64,000 bases of DNA from Faecalibacterium sp. I4-3-84 (GTDB lineage Bacteria; Bacillota; Clostridia; Oscillospirales; Ruminococcaceae), in assembly GCF_023347255.1 (NCBI RefSeq), contig NZ_CP094466.1, forward strand, positions 2,666,001 through 2,730,000, written 5' to 3'. Within the stretch, counting starts at the first letter, position 1, and every line of letters starts with the position of its first letter. Made by a program: the position numbers and the translations under genes. Shown here piece after piece: positions 1-9,809 of the stretch. A model generated the notes under the pieces. It was not told where the DNA came from, ran no database searches, and saw nothing but the letters and a program-made list of their open reading frames with translations.

Positions 1-9
1 ACCACGACT

Positions 10-870
10 TTGCGCGCGGTTCACCGAAAGCGGGGTGATGTTATCGCAAAGAAAGCTACGATTATCGCGGTTACCAATCAAAAAGGTGGTGTGGGGAAAA
101 GCACCACCTGTGAAAATCTAGGCATCGGGCTGGCAATGGAGGGCAAAAAAGTCCTGCTGGTGGATACTGATCCACAGGGTTCACTTACCATCAGCATGGG
201 CTGGCAGCAGCCCGATGAACTGCCCACCACCCTTTCCACCCTGATGCAGAAAGCCATGAACGACCAGCCCATCCAGCCCGGTGAGGGCATCCTGCACCAC
301 GCAGAGGGCGTTGACTTGATCCCTGCCAACATCGAACTGGCAGGGCTGGAAGTGGCTCTGGTAAACAGCATGAACCGGGAAAAGATGCTGAAACAGGTGC
401 TGGACAGTGCCAAACGGGAGTACGATTTTATTTTGCTGGACTGTATGCCATCGCTGGGGATGCTCACCATCAACGCACTGGCGGCGGCAGACGCCGCCCT
501 GATTCCTGTGCAGGCACAGTACCTTTCCGCAAAAGGTCTGGAACAGCTTTTGCAGACCGTCCAAAAGGTCCGGCGGCAGATCAACCCGAAGCTGAAAATC
601 GAGGGCATTCTGCTGACCATGACCGACAGCCGTACCAACTACGGAAAACAAATCAGCAATCTGATCCGGCAGGCATACGGGAAACACCTAAAGGTGTTTG
701 AGCAGACCATTCCACGGTCCGTCCGAGCAGCAGAAACTAGTGCCGTGGGCAAGAGCATTTTCCAGCACGACCCCAAGGGCAAGGTGGCAGAAGCCTACAA
801 ATCTCTTGCGAAGGAGGTGCTGGCAGATGCCGATCGACAGCGGAAACTTAGCTCTGAAAGGGCTAGATGA
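10..870 (+). CDS. parA: ParA/Soj-type partition ATPase
   Basis: A deviant Walker ATPase of the ParA/Soj/MinD class that, with ParB, positions or stabilises the element's DNA. The N-terminus has the P-loop KGGVGKST (about residues 26-33), then the DTDPQG switch (about 53-58) and the LLDCMPSLG Walker B segment. Length (286 aa) is normal. The start is uncertain: an in-frame TTG lies at 10, but homologous proteins usually begin at the MAKKAT-like segment, and here that position (43-45) reads ATC. The region upstream lies outside the window. The gene overlaps parB by 44 bp, so the two are probably translated together. Confidence 0.93.
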   Translation: MRAVHRKRGDVIAKKATIIAVTNQKGGVGKSTTCENLGIGLAMEGKKVLLVDTDPQGSLTISMGWQQPDELPTTLSTLMQKAMNDQPIQPGEGILHHAEGVDLIPANIELAGLEVALVNSMNREKMLKQVLDSAKREYDFILLDCMPSLGMLTINALAAADAALIPVQAQYLSAKGLEQLLQTVQKVRRQINPKLKIEGILLTMTDSRTNYGKQISNLIRQAYGKHLKVFEQTIPRSVRAAETSAVGKSIFQHDPKGKVAEAYKSLAKEVLADADRQRKLSSERAR

Positions 871-1756
871 CTTGTTTTCCACCGAAGAAAACCGACAGGA
901 GGAACAGCGGGAGCAGGTACAGCAGATTCCCATTGATGCGCTGCACCCCTTCACCAACCACCCCTTCAAGGTGTTGGACGATGAAGCTATGACCCGGACG
1001 GTGGAGAGCATCGTTCAGTACGGTGTGCTGGCTCCGCTGCTTGCCCGTCCCCGCCCGGATGGTGACGGCTACGAGATCATCTCTGGGCACCGCCGTCAGT
1101 ATGCGGCGAAACTTGCCGGGCTGGATACCCTGCCGGTTATTGTGCGGAAAATGTCGGACGATGCTGCTGTGATATTGATGGTGGATTCCAATTTGCAGCG
1201 TGAACACATCCTCCCCAGTGAACGGGCTTTTGCCTACAAAATGAAGCTGGAAGCTCTAAAAAATCAAGGTGCTAGGTCAGATTTAACTTCGTGCCAAGTT
1301 GGCACGAAGTTCCGGGCAGATTCAGAACTTGCCGAAAGCGCTGGTGAAAGCGCACGAAACGTTCAGCGTTTTATTCGGCTCACCAATCTTGTTCCCGAAC
1401 TGCTGGACATGGTGGACGAAAAGAAGATTGCCTTTAATCCCGCTGTGGAACTTTCCTATCTGGACGAAAGCCAACAGCGGGATTTTTTAGAAGCAATGAA
1501 CGACACCCAGAACGCGCCGTCCTTATCGCAGGCGCAGCAACTGAAAAAGATGGCACAGCAGGGAGAGTTCAGCTACGAAAAAGCCTTTGATGTGATGGGG
1601 CAGGAGAAAAAAAGCGAGAAAGACACCGTGACCATCAAAAACGAGACCCTGCGGAAGTATTTCCCCCGCAGCTATACGCCTAAACAGATGGAGGAGAAGA
1701 TCATCCAGCTTTTGGATGCGTGGCAGAAAAAACAGCAGCGCCGCAACGAGCGCTGA
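827..1756 (+). CDS. parB: ParB-family partition/nuclease-like protein
   Basis: The CTP- and DNA-binding partner of ParA. The ParB N-terminal domain spans about residues 28-115, with the conserved segment EIISGHRRQYAA; a helix-turn-helix region follows in the middle and a basic tail ends KKQQRRNER. I chose the ATG at 827 (309 aa) over the longer open frame because AAGGAGG lies 9 bp upstream and homology begins there. It overlaps parA and is followed directly by a hairpin terminator, so parAB forms a closed operon end. Confidence 0.9.
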   Translation: MPIDSGNLALKGLDDLFSTEENRQEEQREQVQQIPIDALHPFTNHPFKVLDDEAMTRTVESIVQYGVLAPLLARPRPDGDGYEIISGHRRQYAAKLAGLDTLPVIVRKMSDDAAVILMVDSNLQREHILPSERAFAYKMKLEALKNQGARSDLTSCQVGTKFRADSELAESAGESARNVQRFIRLTNLVPELLDMVDEKKIAFNPAVELSYLDESQQRDFLEAMNDTQNAPSLSQAQQLKKMAQQGEFSYEKAFDVMGQEKKSEKDTVTIKNETLRKYFPRSYTPKQMEEKIIQLLDAWQKKQQRRNER

Positions 1757-1767
1757 CCCGTAACGTA

Positions 1768-1790
1768 AGACCCGATGGGGTCTTTTTTGT
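1768..1790 (+). terminator. Rho-independent terminator after parAB
   Basis: Inverted repeat AGACCC / GGGTCT with a 4-nt loop, followed by six T. It lies 12 bp after the parB stop. Confidence 0.75.
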
Positions 1791-1815
1791 TTGCAAAAAT
1801 TTGGAGGTAACGCCT

Positions 1816-2423
1816 ATGAACAACACGATTCCTTTTCACTCCGCAACCCATGCTCCGCAGATTACTGTGGATGTGAACATCCTGACCATGCTGAAACAGG
1901 CGGCATCCTGCCTGACCGAAATGGCAAGCGAGAATGTCTACCTTGCCGCCATCGGCCCGGGCATGGAACTGACCATTATCGTGGAGGAGGATGCCCCTTC
2001 CATTCTGCCTTGTTTTGACGAGGACGATGCCCTGATTTCTGTGAAGGGTGCGCCGCTGTTTATCTGGAGCCGCACCTTGGCTCCGAGCAGGGCGGTATCC
2101 GCCCTGTGGTCGTGGTGCAGAACAACACCGCAAACTGCTATTCGCCCAACCTCATTGTTGCGCCTGTCACATCCAATACTGCAAAGAAGCCTGATCACCA
2201 AGCCCACGTTCTTGTGGACGGTAATCGGGCTTTTTTGCAGCCCTCTATGATCTTGGCAGAATCTGTCCAGACCATCAGCAAGGGACGGCTGATCCGCCCG
2301 ATGGGACGGTTGAGCATCCCGGAACTCATTCGGCTTAATTATGCGCTGCTGTATCAGCTCGATCTGAACGAATGGGTATGGAGAAAGGAGGCCTATGAAC
2401 GCTATCTGCGATACCACCGCTAA
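1816..2423 (+). pseudogene. MazF/PemK-like toxin gene, frameshifted or chimeric
   Basis: The gene opens with a good RBS (TTGGAGG) and ATG at 1816 and encodes an unrecognised segment starting MNNTIPFHSATH. From about 2080 the MazF/PemK signature continues in another frame: LGSEQGGIRPVVVVQNN, then SPNLIVAPVTS, then the late motif PSMILAESVQTISKGRL, ending at 2423. The original frame instead runs on as unrelated sequence to 2250. The simplest reading is a single-frame gene whose frame was lost around 2045-2080; a fusion of two genes is possible. A toxin of this family would cleave RNA, but this copy is probably not made whole. Confidence 0.62.
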
Positions 2424-2556
2424 ATCCGAAACTCTTTCCGTCAAAGGCTGCAAAGTCAAGATCACCTATGCGTCTGCGGATACGGACTGTCTGGATGCGA
2501 TCCAGAAGCTGCTGCAAACCACCATCCTGCGCACGGCAGGGCACACCGCTGCCTGA
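2395..2556 (+). CDS. Small TnpW-like element protein (53 aa)
   Basis: A short gene with a strong RBS (AAAGGAGG) 4 bp before the ATG, overlapping the end of the MazF-like frame by 29 bp. The product has a VKITYASADTDCLDAIQKLL segment that resembles the central part of the small protein at 56412 (VKISFAATDTTMEDCLEHYL) and the TnpW-type small proteins that accompany serine recombinases. The function of the family is unknown to me. No recombinase follows here, so the gene has probably been separated from its usual partner by the cargo insertion just downstream. Confidence 0.5.
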   Translation: MNAICDTTAKSETLSVKGCKVKITYASADTDCLDAIQKLLQTTILRTAGHTAA

Positions 2557-2944
2557 CATCCTTGTGTTCCTTGAATGCGTGAGATAAGATAAAATCGAAC
2601 TGAACCTTGAAAACAAAATATGGACGAAACACGTTTGATTTTTCCTTTCTCACTCAAAGAAAGAGAGATTGAAATGAAAAAACGTGTCTATTTAGAATCC
2701 GCAGTTATAATGGTAAAAGATGACATCGCAGAAGACACATATAACTGATGAAGAACGGCCCAACGCCCAACAGTGCCATAATGGCCGATACTATAGGAGG
2801 AATGAGAACTCAGAGAATAGGATAGCAGCAAGAACAGGTCAACAATATTGCGGACGTTTAGTAAATCTTTTCAAGGTTATTCTTCGAGCAAACTTGGCCC
2901 CAAAAATGGAGGAAATCCAATTGACTCTTCTCCAAATAAAGATA
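2557..2944. other. Gene-poor junction between ICE A genes and the ietAS-like cargo
   Basis: No full gene seen. A 24-codon frame at 2674-2748 has an RBS-like GAGAG and starts MKKRVYLESAV, which resembles the start of PIN-type toxin proteins but then stops. Base composition becomes AT-rich here, matching the cargo to the right. It looks like scar sequence at an insertion border. Confidence 0.4.
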
Positions 2945-5497
2945 TTACGGTTTGTGCTCTGGCATTTCGACCTCGATTTCTCCGTTTTCAACAGCCAATT
3001 CAATTTCAGTCCGTATCGGTTCATAGATCGGTATATCCTGATTGACAGCTTCAAAACTGATAGCTAATGAATATTTTGCTTTAAACAAGCCTCCCCAGCC
3101 TTTATGACCACGAACCGCAATGCAAAAAGCATCACTCAATTGATTGGATTTGATTATACACCAATCCTTTTGAAGAGTACCATTTTTTCGTGAATATCCT
3201 TCTGCTACCCCCCGATTGGTTGCCTCTCCAAGCACCCAGTTAAAGTCTCCATCATCTTCAATGATAGCACCCGTTTCAAATATACGGCGAGCAAATGTCT
3301 CCGCACTCTCTCCAATTCGGCTACAGCACCAATCTAGCCATGTTGATAAATACCCTTTTACGTAACGCCGAGTCCGGCGAGGATTCGCTGCATAGGACAG
3401 AGTAACTTCGACCAGAATGTCATAATCTTCACCAACGTTAGATAGTTCTTCAGGAATAGGAACTTGAAAAATATGAGCTTCATCATCACCAAGTTCCATA
3501 AGAGATGGTGTTACCAACGTTATTCGGTACTCGTCATTGTGAGTAGCACGTTCGACATCCGGAACACCATATCCTATATGACGCAATGTAGAGACACATT
3601 CTTCTTTGCTAACTTCATTGATATTTTTAGGCCACCGGGCAGATTGGGCTATTAAAGCTCTATACAGCAATGCAGGCGACTCAGGCAAAGCCTTTTCAAC
3701 CTGTGATGCAATATAGGTGACTTTTGGTGCTGAAAAAGACGTGCCAACATCATCACGTGCAAAAGCTGGACCTTCTGGAGATTTACGAATTAGTTCTGGA
3801 CATACTTCCGGAGGCGTTGTGAGTTGAGGAGGGACGCTCCCTTTATTATATACGTGAGTTCCTCCATATTCGACAACTTCTGGCTTTAAGACATCCCAAA
3901 TACCGGGTCCTGAGCGTGAGAATGAAGAGACTTCCATATGCTTTCCCAGTGCGATAAAGTCATCCGTTTCTAGCTCGTCCGCTGACACGGAACCGACAGT
4001 AATCGCTTGTAGGCTCTGCGCTGGATTTGAAATTCTACATAACTCTCTGTCAAGATATTCAGGATATGGATATCCCGCCTGCCAATAGGCCGATATGACA
4101 TCTGTGGAAATATTTCCCGCAGCCTGTATAAACAAAACATCGTGGTTGTAAGACTGACTATCAATTTCAGCGGCCCATGGTGTCATGTGTTTCATTTCAC
4201 AAGGTTGATGGCTACCAATGGAGTGATTAAATATTTTAGTTGGGATTTGGTTTTCAACATTATATTTCTGTACAGCAATTGCAATTGCCTTTGGAGGATA
4301 TACATTTTCTGGCAGGCAATTGTTTTCATCGAGAATTCGCATGTTGCGAATCCAGCAAGGAAGTTGATAAACTCCATCTAAAGGGACTGCCTTTGGATAC
4401 AAGACTGCGCCGGCTACTCGTGTTCCATGTCCTCCTCCAGCAACTTCGTCACTTGTACTCGTATTATTGGGTAGTAAACTGATAGATTCGTCACTAGAAA
4501 TTGATGGTGCTAAATATTTGTGTTCTTCTTGAACACCGCTATCCATTATACATACAATGGGAGCGGATTGGGTAGGAGCCTCAATTTGTACGGTTTCGAT
4601 GAAATCGTCTTTATTTTCGGGCGTATATCCCATAGCTATTGTCTCGGCTTCGGATACTTCAAATATATATGCAAAATTCAACACTAGGTCAAGCAAACAT
4701 TTACCAGATATTCTTAAGCGTGCCGAGAAGCTGTCAGGTAAATCGGCTATTTCCGATATACCATCAGCGAGTTCCATAATTTCACCATTATAATCAGAAA
4801 CAAAATTTTCTATTGTTTCTTCTCGTTGCATCTTGATTTCGTCCCAAGCCATATAGGCGGCACTAAACTTTTCCTTCCACCGCTGTTCACGAGCAGAATA
4901 GTGTCCATCTGTTTCATCATCTTTTCGATTGGGCCGTTTAGGCAACTCGATGTTTCCACAGCAACTAACGCCTATATCAATAACATATACTGAATCTGGT
5001 GAAATTGTTGCCCATTTTGCATAGAGTTCTTTTGACAAAATCCGCTTAAGCCTATCACCATCTTCACAGAGAGCATAAACTTTTGCCGGTGAATTGCACC
5101 TTGCCGTTACATTTGCAACAAAAGCATCTACTTTCTCATTAAAGACTGAAAGATCAACATCTTCTGTAGCAACTATAATAAATCCTTCCTCAATCTCGCA
5201 GACGATTTCAAATCCCAATCCACGCAGGAAATCAATATCCGTAGAAGGATCTATTTCTAGCAGTATGGGAATACCAGTTTCTATTTCAGGTAACGCATTT
5301 TCTGAACGTTCTGCACGACGTTCTTTCCAAAAGCGGGACAATTCAGCAGAGCGATGTTTCACATAGCCACCGTGAGTAATTCGATTAGCAGTATTCCTCT
5401 TTGTCTGCGCAGATACTGCACCGCCACCACGTAATTTCGGTTTTCCTTGAAATAACAGTGGGAGGGGTAAATGCGTAAAACCATTATTCTCTGCCAT
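2945..5497 (-). CDS. ietS: Subtilisin-like S8 serine protease, IetS-like
   Basis: An 850-aa protease with a complete S8 triad: Asp319 (IVCIMDSG), His357 (GGGHGTRVAG), Ser587 (GTSFSAPK), and the oxyanion Asn462 (QAAGN). About 300 residues precede the catalytic domain and 250 follow it. There is no signal peptide, so it should act in the cytoplasm. It sits 19 bp downstream of an AAA ATPase gene, the order described for ietAS of Agrobacterium Ti plasmids (ATPase and serine protease acting as a stability/toxin-antitoxin pair) and also reported among antiphage systems. Start has RBS AAGGAGG. Lower GC than the ICE genes suggests separate acquisition. Confidence 0.8.
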   Translation of the reverse strand: MAENNGFTHLPLPLLFQGKPKLRGGGAVSAQTKRNTANRITHGGYVKHRSAELSRFWKERRAERSENALPEIETGIPILLEIDPSTDIDFLRGLGFEIVCEIEEGFIIVATEDVDLSVFNEKVDAFVANVTARCNSPAKVYALCEDGDRLKRILSKELYAKWATISPDSVYVIDIGVSCCGNIELPKRPNRKDDETDGHYSAREQRWKEKFSAAYMAWDEIKMQREETIENFVSDYNGEIMELADGISEIADLPDSFSARLRISGKCLLDLVLNFAYIFEVSEAETIAMGYTPENKDDFIETVQIEAPTQSAPIVCIMDSGVQEEHKYLAPSISSDESISLLPNNTSTSDEVAGGGHGTRVAGAVLYPKAVPLDGVYQLPCWIRNMRILDENNCLPENVYPPKAIAIAVQKYNVENQIPTKIFNHSIGSHQPCEMKHMTPWAAEIDSQSYNHDVLFIQAAGNISTDVISAYWQAGYPYPEYLDRELCRISNPAQSLQAITVGSVSADELETDDFIALGKHMEVSSFSRSGPGIWDVLKPEVVEYGGTHVYNKGSVPPQLTTPPEVCPELIRKSPEGPAFARDDVGTSFSAPKVTYIASQVEKALPESPALLYRALIAQSARWPKNINEVSKEECVSTLRHIGYGVPDVERATHNDEYRITLVTPSLMELGDDEAHIFQVPIPEELSNVGEDYDILVEVTLSYAANPRRTRRYVKGYLSTWLDWCCSRIGESAETFARRIFETGAIIEDDGDFNWVLGEATNRGVAEGYSRKNGTLQKDWCIIKSNQLSDAFCIAVRGHKGWGGLFKAKYSLAISFEAVNQDIPIYEPIRTEIELAVENGEIEVEMPEHKP

Positions 5498-5516
5498 TGT
5501 CGTACCTCCTTACAGA

Positions 5517-6500
5517 TTAAAATTTAGAGCTTTCTTCCAATGCTTTTACAAAATGTTCGTTACATACTTTTTTGCACCCTGTGAGAATACCAATTTTGGC
5601 AGCCCGTTGTGCAATCAAAACAACATTGGCGGCAGAGTATCCCTCCAATTGATTTGATATTTTATCCATATCAATATCCGGAGCAACTGGTATTGCAGAT
5701 AAAGTCATTTCCAATAAGCGTTTACGTTCTAATTTCCCCGGCATCGGCATTTTAATAACATCATCGAATCTTCGGAAAAGAGCCTCATCAAGAGATACTT
5801 TCAAATTTGTAGTGGCTAGAACCAATCCCGGAGCATCATATTCGTCTAACAAAGTGAGTAGCATATTGACGATTCTAGGAACTTCGCCAACATCCTGCGT
5901 TGTAATGCGAGATTTAGCGATAAAATCACATTCGTCAAGAAGTAAAACAACAGGTTCACTTTTGCAATAATCAAATACCATTCTAAGGTTTGATGCGGAC
6001 TCTCCAAAGTAAGAAGAAAGTAAAGAATCGAATCGAACTTTCAATAGTGGTAACCCGAGATTCCATGCAATTCGTTCGGCACTTAATGTTTTGCCACATC
6101 CCGGAGGACCATAGAGAAGTATTTTTCTTTTAGGTACAAGATTGAATTTTTTCAACCGTTCGCGTGCTACATATTCCTGCTCAATCGAAAGAAGTCGTTC
6201 TTCAACTTCGTTTGGTAAAATCATATGATGTTTTAATTGTTCTCTTGGAATATATGATACCAATTGTGAATTTGTACGCTTGCTCTTTGGCAAAGCAGAT
6301 AATCCACTTTCGTTTTTTCTACTATCAAACAGAGTATATTTGGGCTTTTCGGTAATTGAAATTTTTTCTAAAGAGTCTGCAAGAACGTTATGACCGAGTT
6401 TGCGCTCCTCTTGAATGATTGCAATGGCTATTTTTTTTAATGATGCTATATCTTCGGAGAAAATGGCTCGAAATAGTCTCTTGTATAATTCTGCTTTCAT
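5517..6500 (-). CDS. ietA: AAA+ ATPase partner of the S8 protease, IetA-like
   Basis: A 327-aa AAA+ ATPase of the classic FtsH/spastin-like type: Walker A GPPGCGKT (131-138), Walker B VVLLLDE (184-190), sensor-1 ATTN (229-232) and arginine finger FRRFD (about 242-246), with a roughly 100-residue N-terminal helical part. It is followed at 19 bp by the S8 protease gene and preceded at 52 bp by a DUF1413 gene, all on one strand. In the known IetAS pair the ATPase is required to restrain or control the protease; that role here is inferred from gene order and domains only. RBS GGGAGG before ATG 6500. Confidence 0.8.
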   Translation of the reverse strand: MKAELYKRLFRAIFSEDIASLKKIAIAIIQEERKLGHNVLADSLEKISITEKPKYTLFDSRKNESGLSALPKSKRTNSQLVSYIPREQLKHHMILPNEVEERLLSIEQEYVARERLKKFNLVPKRKILLYGPPGCGKTLSAERIAWNLGLPLLKVRFDSLLSSYFGESASNLRMVFDYCKSEPVVLLLDECDFIAKSRITTQDVGEVPRIVNMLLTLLDEYDAPGLVLATTNLKVSLDEALFRRFDDVIKMPMPGKLERKRLLEMTLSAIPVAPDIDMDKISNQLEGYSAANVVLIAQRAAKIGILTGCKKVCNEHFVKALEESSKF

Positions 6501-6552
6501 ATGGCAAATCCTCCCTCTCGAATAGTTGTCATTCTGATAGTGTATAAAACTA

Positions 6553-6792
6553 TCAATTGCTGCCGACTTTATACTTTTGCTGTCCAGAGGAAGTTTTTTC
6601 GATTGGTTTCAAACGGGTTCCAGAGGTGTGAACGTAGTTTAAGAACAAAGTTCCCAATAACAATCTGTCACTTCTTGAGATTCGATTCCACTCATAGCCT
6701 TTAAATAAATCTCGTACAAGAAAAATTTCATTAGTATGTAGATGCTTTGTTTCGTCTATAGCTCGAGCTAAAAGATCGTTTGCAGTTGCCAT
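6553..6792 (-). CDS. DUF1413-family small protein
   Basis: A 79-aa protein containing the DUF1413-type segment FLVRDLFKGYEWNRI..RLLLGTLF. The biochemical role of the family is not known to me. It is the first gene of the leftward three-gene cargo (this gene, ATPase, protease) with an RBS GGAGG 7 bp upstream. A link to IetAS-type pairs is not established as far as I know, so it may be a regulator, a target or an unrelated passenger. Confidence 0.62.
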   Translation of the reverse strand: MATANDLLARAIDETKHLHTNEIFLVRDLFKGYEWNRISRSDRLLLGTLFLNYVHTSGTRLKPIEKTSSGQQKYKVGSN

Positions 6793-7019
6793 TTCATGTC
6801 CTCCTTGTTGTAAACAATATGCTGAACAATGTTGTTTATATCATAGCATGTGCGCATACAAAAAGCAATAGCTTATATGCGTAACTTTCGAGGTGAAATA
6901 ATCAGTATCCGTAAAGGAGCAGATCAGCAAATGCAATGATATGACATTCTGCGATGTTCTAAGGCAGTACATCGAAGCAGAAAAATAAATAGTGGTGGTC
7001 TGACGCACAAATTAGCAGC
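6793..7019. other. Upstream region of the ietAS-like cargo and its right border
   Basis: Reading leftward, the first 50 bp hold imperfect repeats of AACAATNTTGTT-like sequence near an AT-rich region, a plausible operator/promoter for the cargo. Farther right, a 15-codon frame (6950-6994, MTFCDVLRQYIEAEK) looks like the tail of a lost gene. No other coding sequence seen. Confidence 0.35.
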
Positions 7020-7066
7020 AAAGCGCAACTTCTACTCTGAATGAATAGAAGCTGCGCTTTTATTTT
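7020..7066 (+). terminator. Rho-independent terminator at right border of cargo
   Basis: Stem AAAGCGCA-CTTCTA / TAGAAG-TGCGCTTT with one mismatch and an 11-nt loop, followed by a T-rich run. It stands after the remnant tail at 6994 and before the next ICE gene. Confidence 0.6.
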
Positions 7067-7098
7067 TACCCACAAAACATTTCAAAAGGAGGATGCCT

Positions 7099-7425
7099 AT
7101 GGATAAAGACTTTATGCTGAACTACTATGACAAAATGGTACGTCCAATATGGACGGAGCTGATGAAGACACCTCGCTATCAGCGAGTTGCCTGCGAGCGT
7201 GACAAAATTGAACGTGAGTTCCGGAGGCTGCTGGATGAAAAGCTGGGGCGGAAGTATCTTGAACTGGATGATGGAGTGAGGTGTGCCATGCTGAACTTTT
7301 TTATCGGTGTCGCATTTTTTGAGGCTGGTGCCTTTTTCGGCTTCTTCGTGGCAGCTCTGTTGAACGCCGCCCATGCCGGGCAGGAGAGCACAATCTTTAA
7401 GGAGAATGATAATGGAACAGAATGA
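7099..7425 (+). CDS. Small ICE protein with hydrophobic C-terminal segment
   Basis: A 108-aa protein I cannot assign to a named family. The first 65 residues are charged and helical (DYYDKMVRPIWTEL type); residues about 66-90 form one hydrophobic stretch that could be a membrane segment. I chose ATG 7099 rather than 7093 because the AAAGGAGG site is too close to 7093. It overlaps the next gene by 14 bp, so it belongs to the ICE A operon leading to pcfB and virD4. Confidence 0.6.
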   Translation: MDKDFMLNYYDKMVRPIWTELMKTPRYQRVACERDKIEREFRRLLDEKLGRKYLELDDGVRCAMLNFFIGVAFFEAGAFFGFFVAALLNAAHAGQESTIFKENDNGTE

Positions 7426-7849
7426 AAACACCCTGTCCGTGCTGAAAATTGCACCGGGACAGCATCCGCAGCAGGTCGAGATTGATAACGACCTGAAAGC
7501 CTTGCAGCAGGCGGTGGGCGGTTCCATCGGCGCAAGCTACCCTTTTGAAGATCCGGTTGCCATCGTTTATAACGATGACGGCAAGCTCATGGGTCTGCCC
7601 CTGAATCGTGCCCTTCGGGATGAAAACGGAGAAATGTATGATGCCGTTGCCGGAGACTTTCTGGTGGTGGGTCTGGGCGAGGAGGATTTTGCATCGCTCT
7701 CCCCGGAGATGGCACAGAAGTATGAGCAGCTTTTCCATCAGCCGGAAGCCTTTCTGAAACTGGGCAACCGTCTGCTGGTGCTGCCTGTGCCCGATGAACC
7801 TCCGGCAGAAAAGCCCCGCACTAAGCCCCCGGCAGAGCATGACCGCTAA
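7412..7849 (+). CDS. DUF3846-family protein
   Basis: A 145-aa soluble protein matching the DUF3846 layout: an N-terminal VLKIAPGQHPQQVEI strand region, a central GGSIGASYPFEDPVAIVYNDDGK segment and NRALRDENGEMYDAVAGDFLVVG. This family is common in clostridial ICEs and phages; its function is unknown. ATG 7412 follows TAAGGAG by 7 bp. It lies between the small protein at 7099 and pcfB, as usual for Tn1549-like elements. Confidence 0.75.
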   Translation: MEQNENTLSVLKIAPGQHPQQVEIDNDLKALQQAVGGSIGASYPFEDPVAIVYNDDGKLMGLPLNRALRDENGEMYDAVAGDFLVVGLGEEDFASLSPEMAQKYEQLFHQPEAFLKLGNRLLVLPVPDEPPAEKPRTKPPAEHDR

Positions 7850-7879
7850 AAGCATTCTGCTGCATGGGAGGTGATGGCA

Positions 7880-8334
7880 TTGCAGGAAGAAATCGAACAG
7901 AAATCCTTCAACCTGATGATCTCCACCACGAAGCTGTCTGCCCGGACTGTCCTCCGGGCGGTAAAGGCGGCGTTTCGGCTGTACCAGTCCAAAGCATCCC
8001 AAGGTAAGCAAAGCGTCCGCACCCTGTTGCGGCAAAACCGGGGCGTATCCAGCGTGGAGATCAGCAAGACCGGTATCCGAGGGCTGGAACGCTATGCCAA
8101 AAAGTACGGCATCGACTACGCCATCCGCAAGGACACCTCCGAGGTGCCGCCCCGGTATCTGGTCTTTTTCAAAGCCCCGGACGCAGAAGCCTTCAATTCA
8201 GCTTTCAAAGAATATTCGGCATCCCTGCTGAATAAAGACAACCGCCCCTCGGTGCTGGCAAAACTGCATGAACTGGTGCAGGCAGCAGCAGAACTCCCCG
8301 GCAAAGTCCGGCACAAGGAACAGGAACGCGGACT

Positions 8335-8338
<4 letters not shown>
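7880..8338 (+). CDS. pcfB: PcfB-like protein (DUF3801), ICE A copy
   Basis: A 152-aa relaxosome/coupling accessory protein of the PcfB (DUF3801) family, paralogous to the product at 11806: both share the N-terminal helix, SVRTLLRQNRGVSSVEI, then RYAKKYGIDYAIRKD and YLVFFKA. I placed the start at TTG 7880, 8 bp after GGGAGG, because the paralogue also starts at a TTG in the same context; GTG 7871 and ATG 7874 are alternatives. Its stop overlaps the following coupling-protein start (GTGA). Confidence 0.8.
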
Positions 8339-9281
<943 letters not shown>

Positions 9282-9374
9282 TCCCTTCTTTTTTTGACCG
9301 AAAACAAAGGACTTTCATAATAATCAAGCAAGCCGGAGGGTGCTGCTGCACACTTCCGGCAGAAGGAGGATATA

Positions 9375-9683
9375 GTGGGTGCTATCAAAGTCTTCTTGAA
9401 GGAGGTTGTGCTTCCAATCGCGCTTGCGTTCTGCCTCGCGTCATTTCTCAAGCCGATCTATATGCCTGACGGCGTATGTGACTACTTCCTTATGTGGATC
9501 TGCGTCGGCTTGCCATTCGGCATCCGGAGGATGTGCCTCTGGCTCGTTCCCAGCGGCTACGGTATCTCCGGCTCAGTCGGCATCTTCGCATTGAACTTAA
9601 TCATAGGCGGTCTCATCGGAGGACTCGCCTTCTTCATCGGGCTGCTGCTCGGTGTCATTCATACCATCCGAGAAATCATCTGA
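9375..9683 (+). CDS. DUF6050-like integral membrane protein
   Basis: A 102-aa protein with three hydrophobic segments (about residues 10-28, 38-58 and 68-97) and no catalytic motif. It resembles small membrane proteins found near the start of clostridial ICEs (DUF6050-type). The start is GTG 9375, 5-6 bp after AAGGAGG. A GC-rich stem-loop (9332-9360) lies in the leader just ahead of the RBS, so translation may be influenced by RNA structure. A strong terminator follows, so it is a single-gene unit. Confidence 0.6.
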   Translation: MGAIKVFLKEVVLPIALAFCLASFLKPIYMPDGVCDYFLMWICVGLPFGIRRMCLWLVPSGYGISGSVGIFALNLIIGGLIGGLAFFIGLLLGVIHTIREII

Positions 9684-9699
9684 ACTACATCGTAAACGA

Positions 9700-9751
9700 A
9701 GAGGGTTTGTTTCTTCTCCAATTTGGAGTAAGAAGCAAACCCTCTTTTTTT
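9700..9751 (+). terminator. Strong rho-independent terminator
   Basis: A long stem (AGAGGGTTTG... pairing with ...CAAACCCTCT, continuing through TTCTT/AAGAA and CTCC/GGAG) closes on a short AATT loop and ends in seven T. Confidence 0.9.
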
Positions 9752-9809
9752 GTTGCCCAAAAGCCGGAATATTTGCTGGCGATGCGGCGAAGGAAAGGAG
9801 TTTTTAAGC

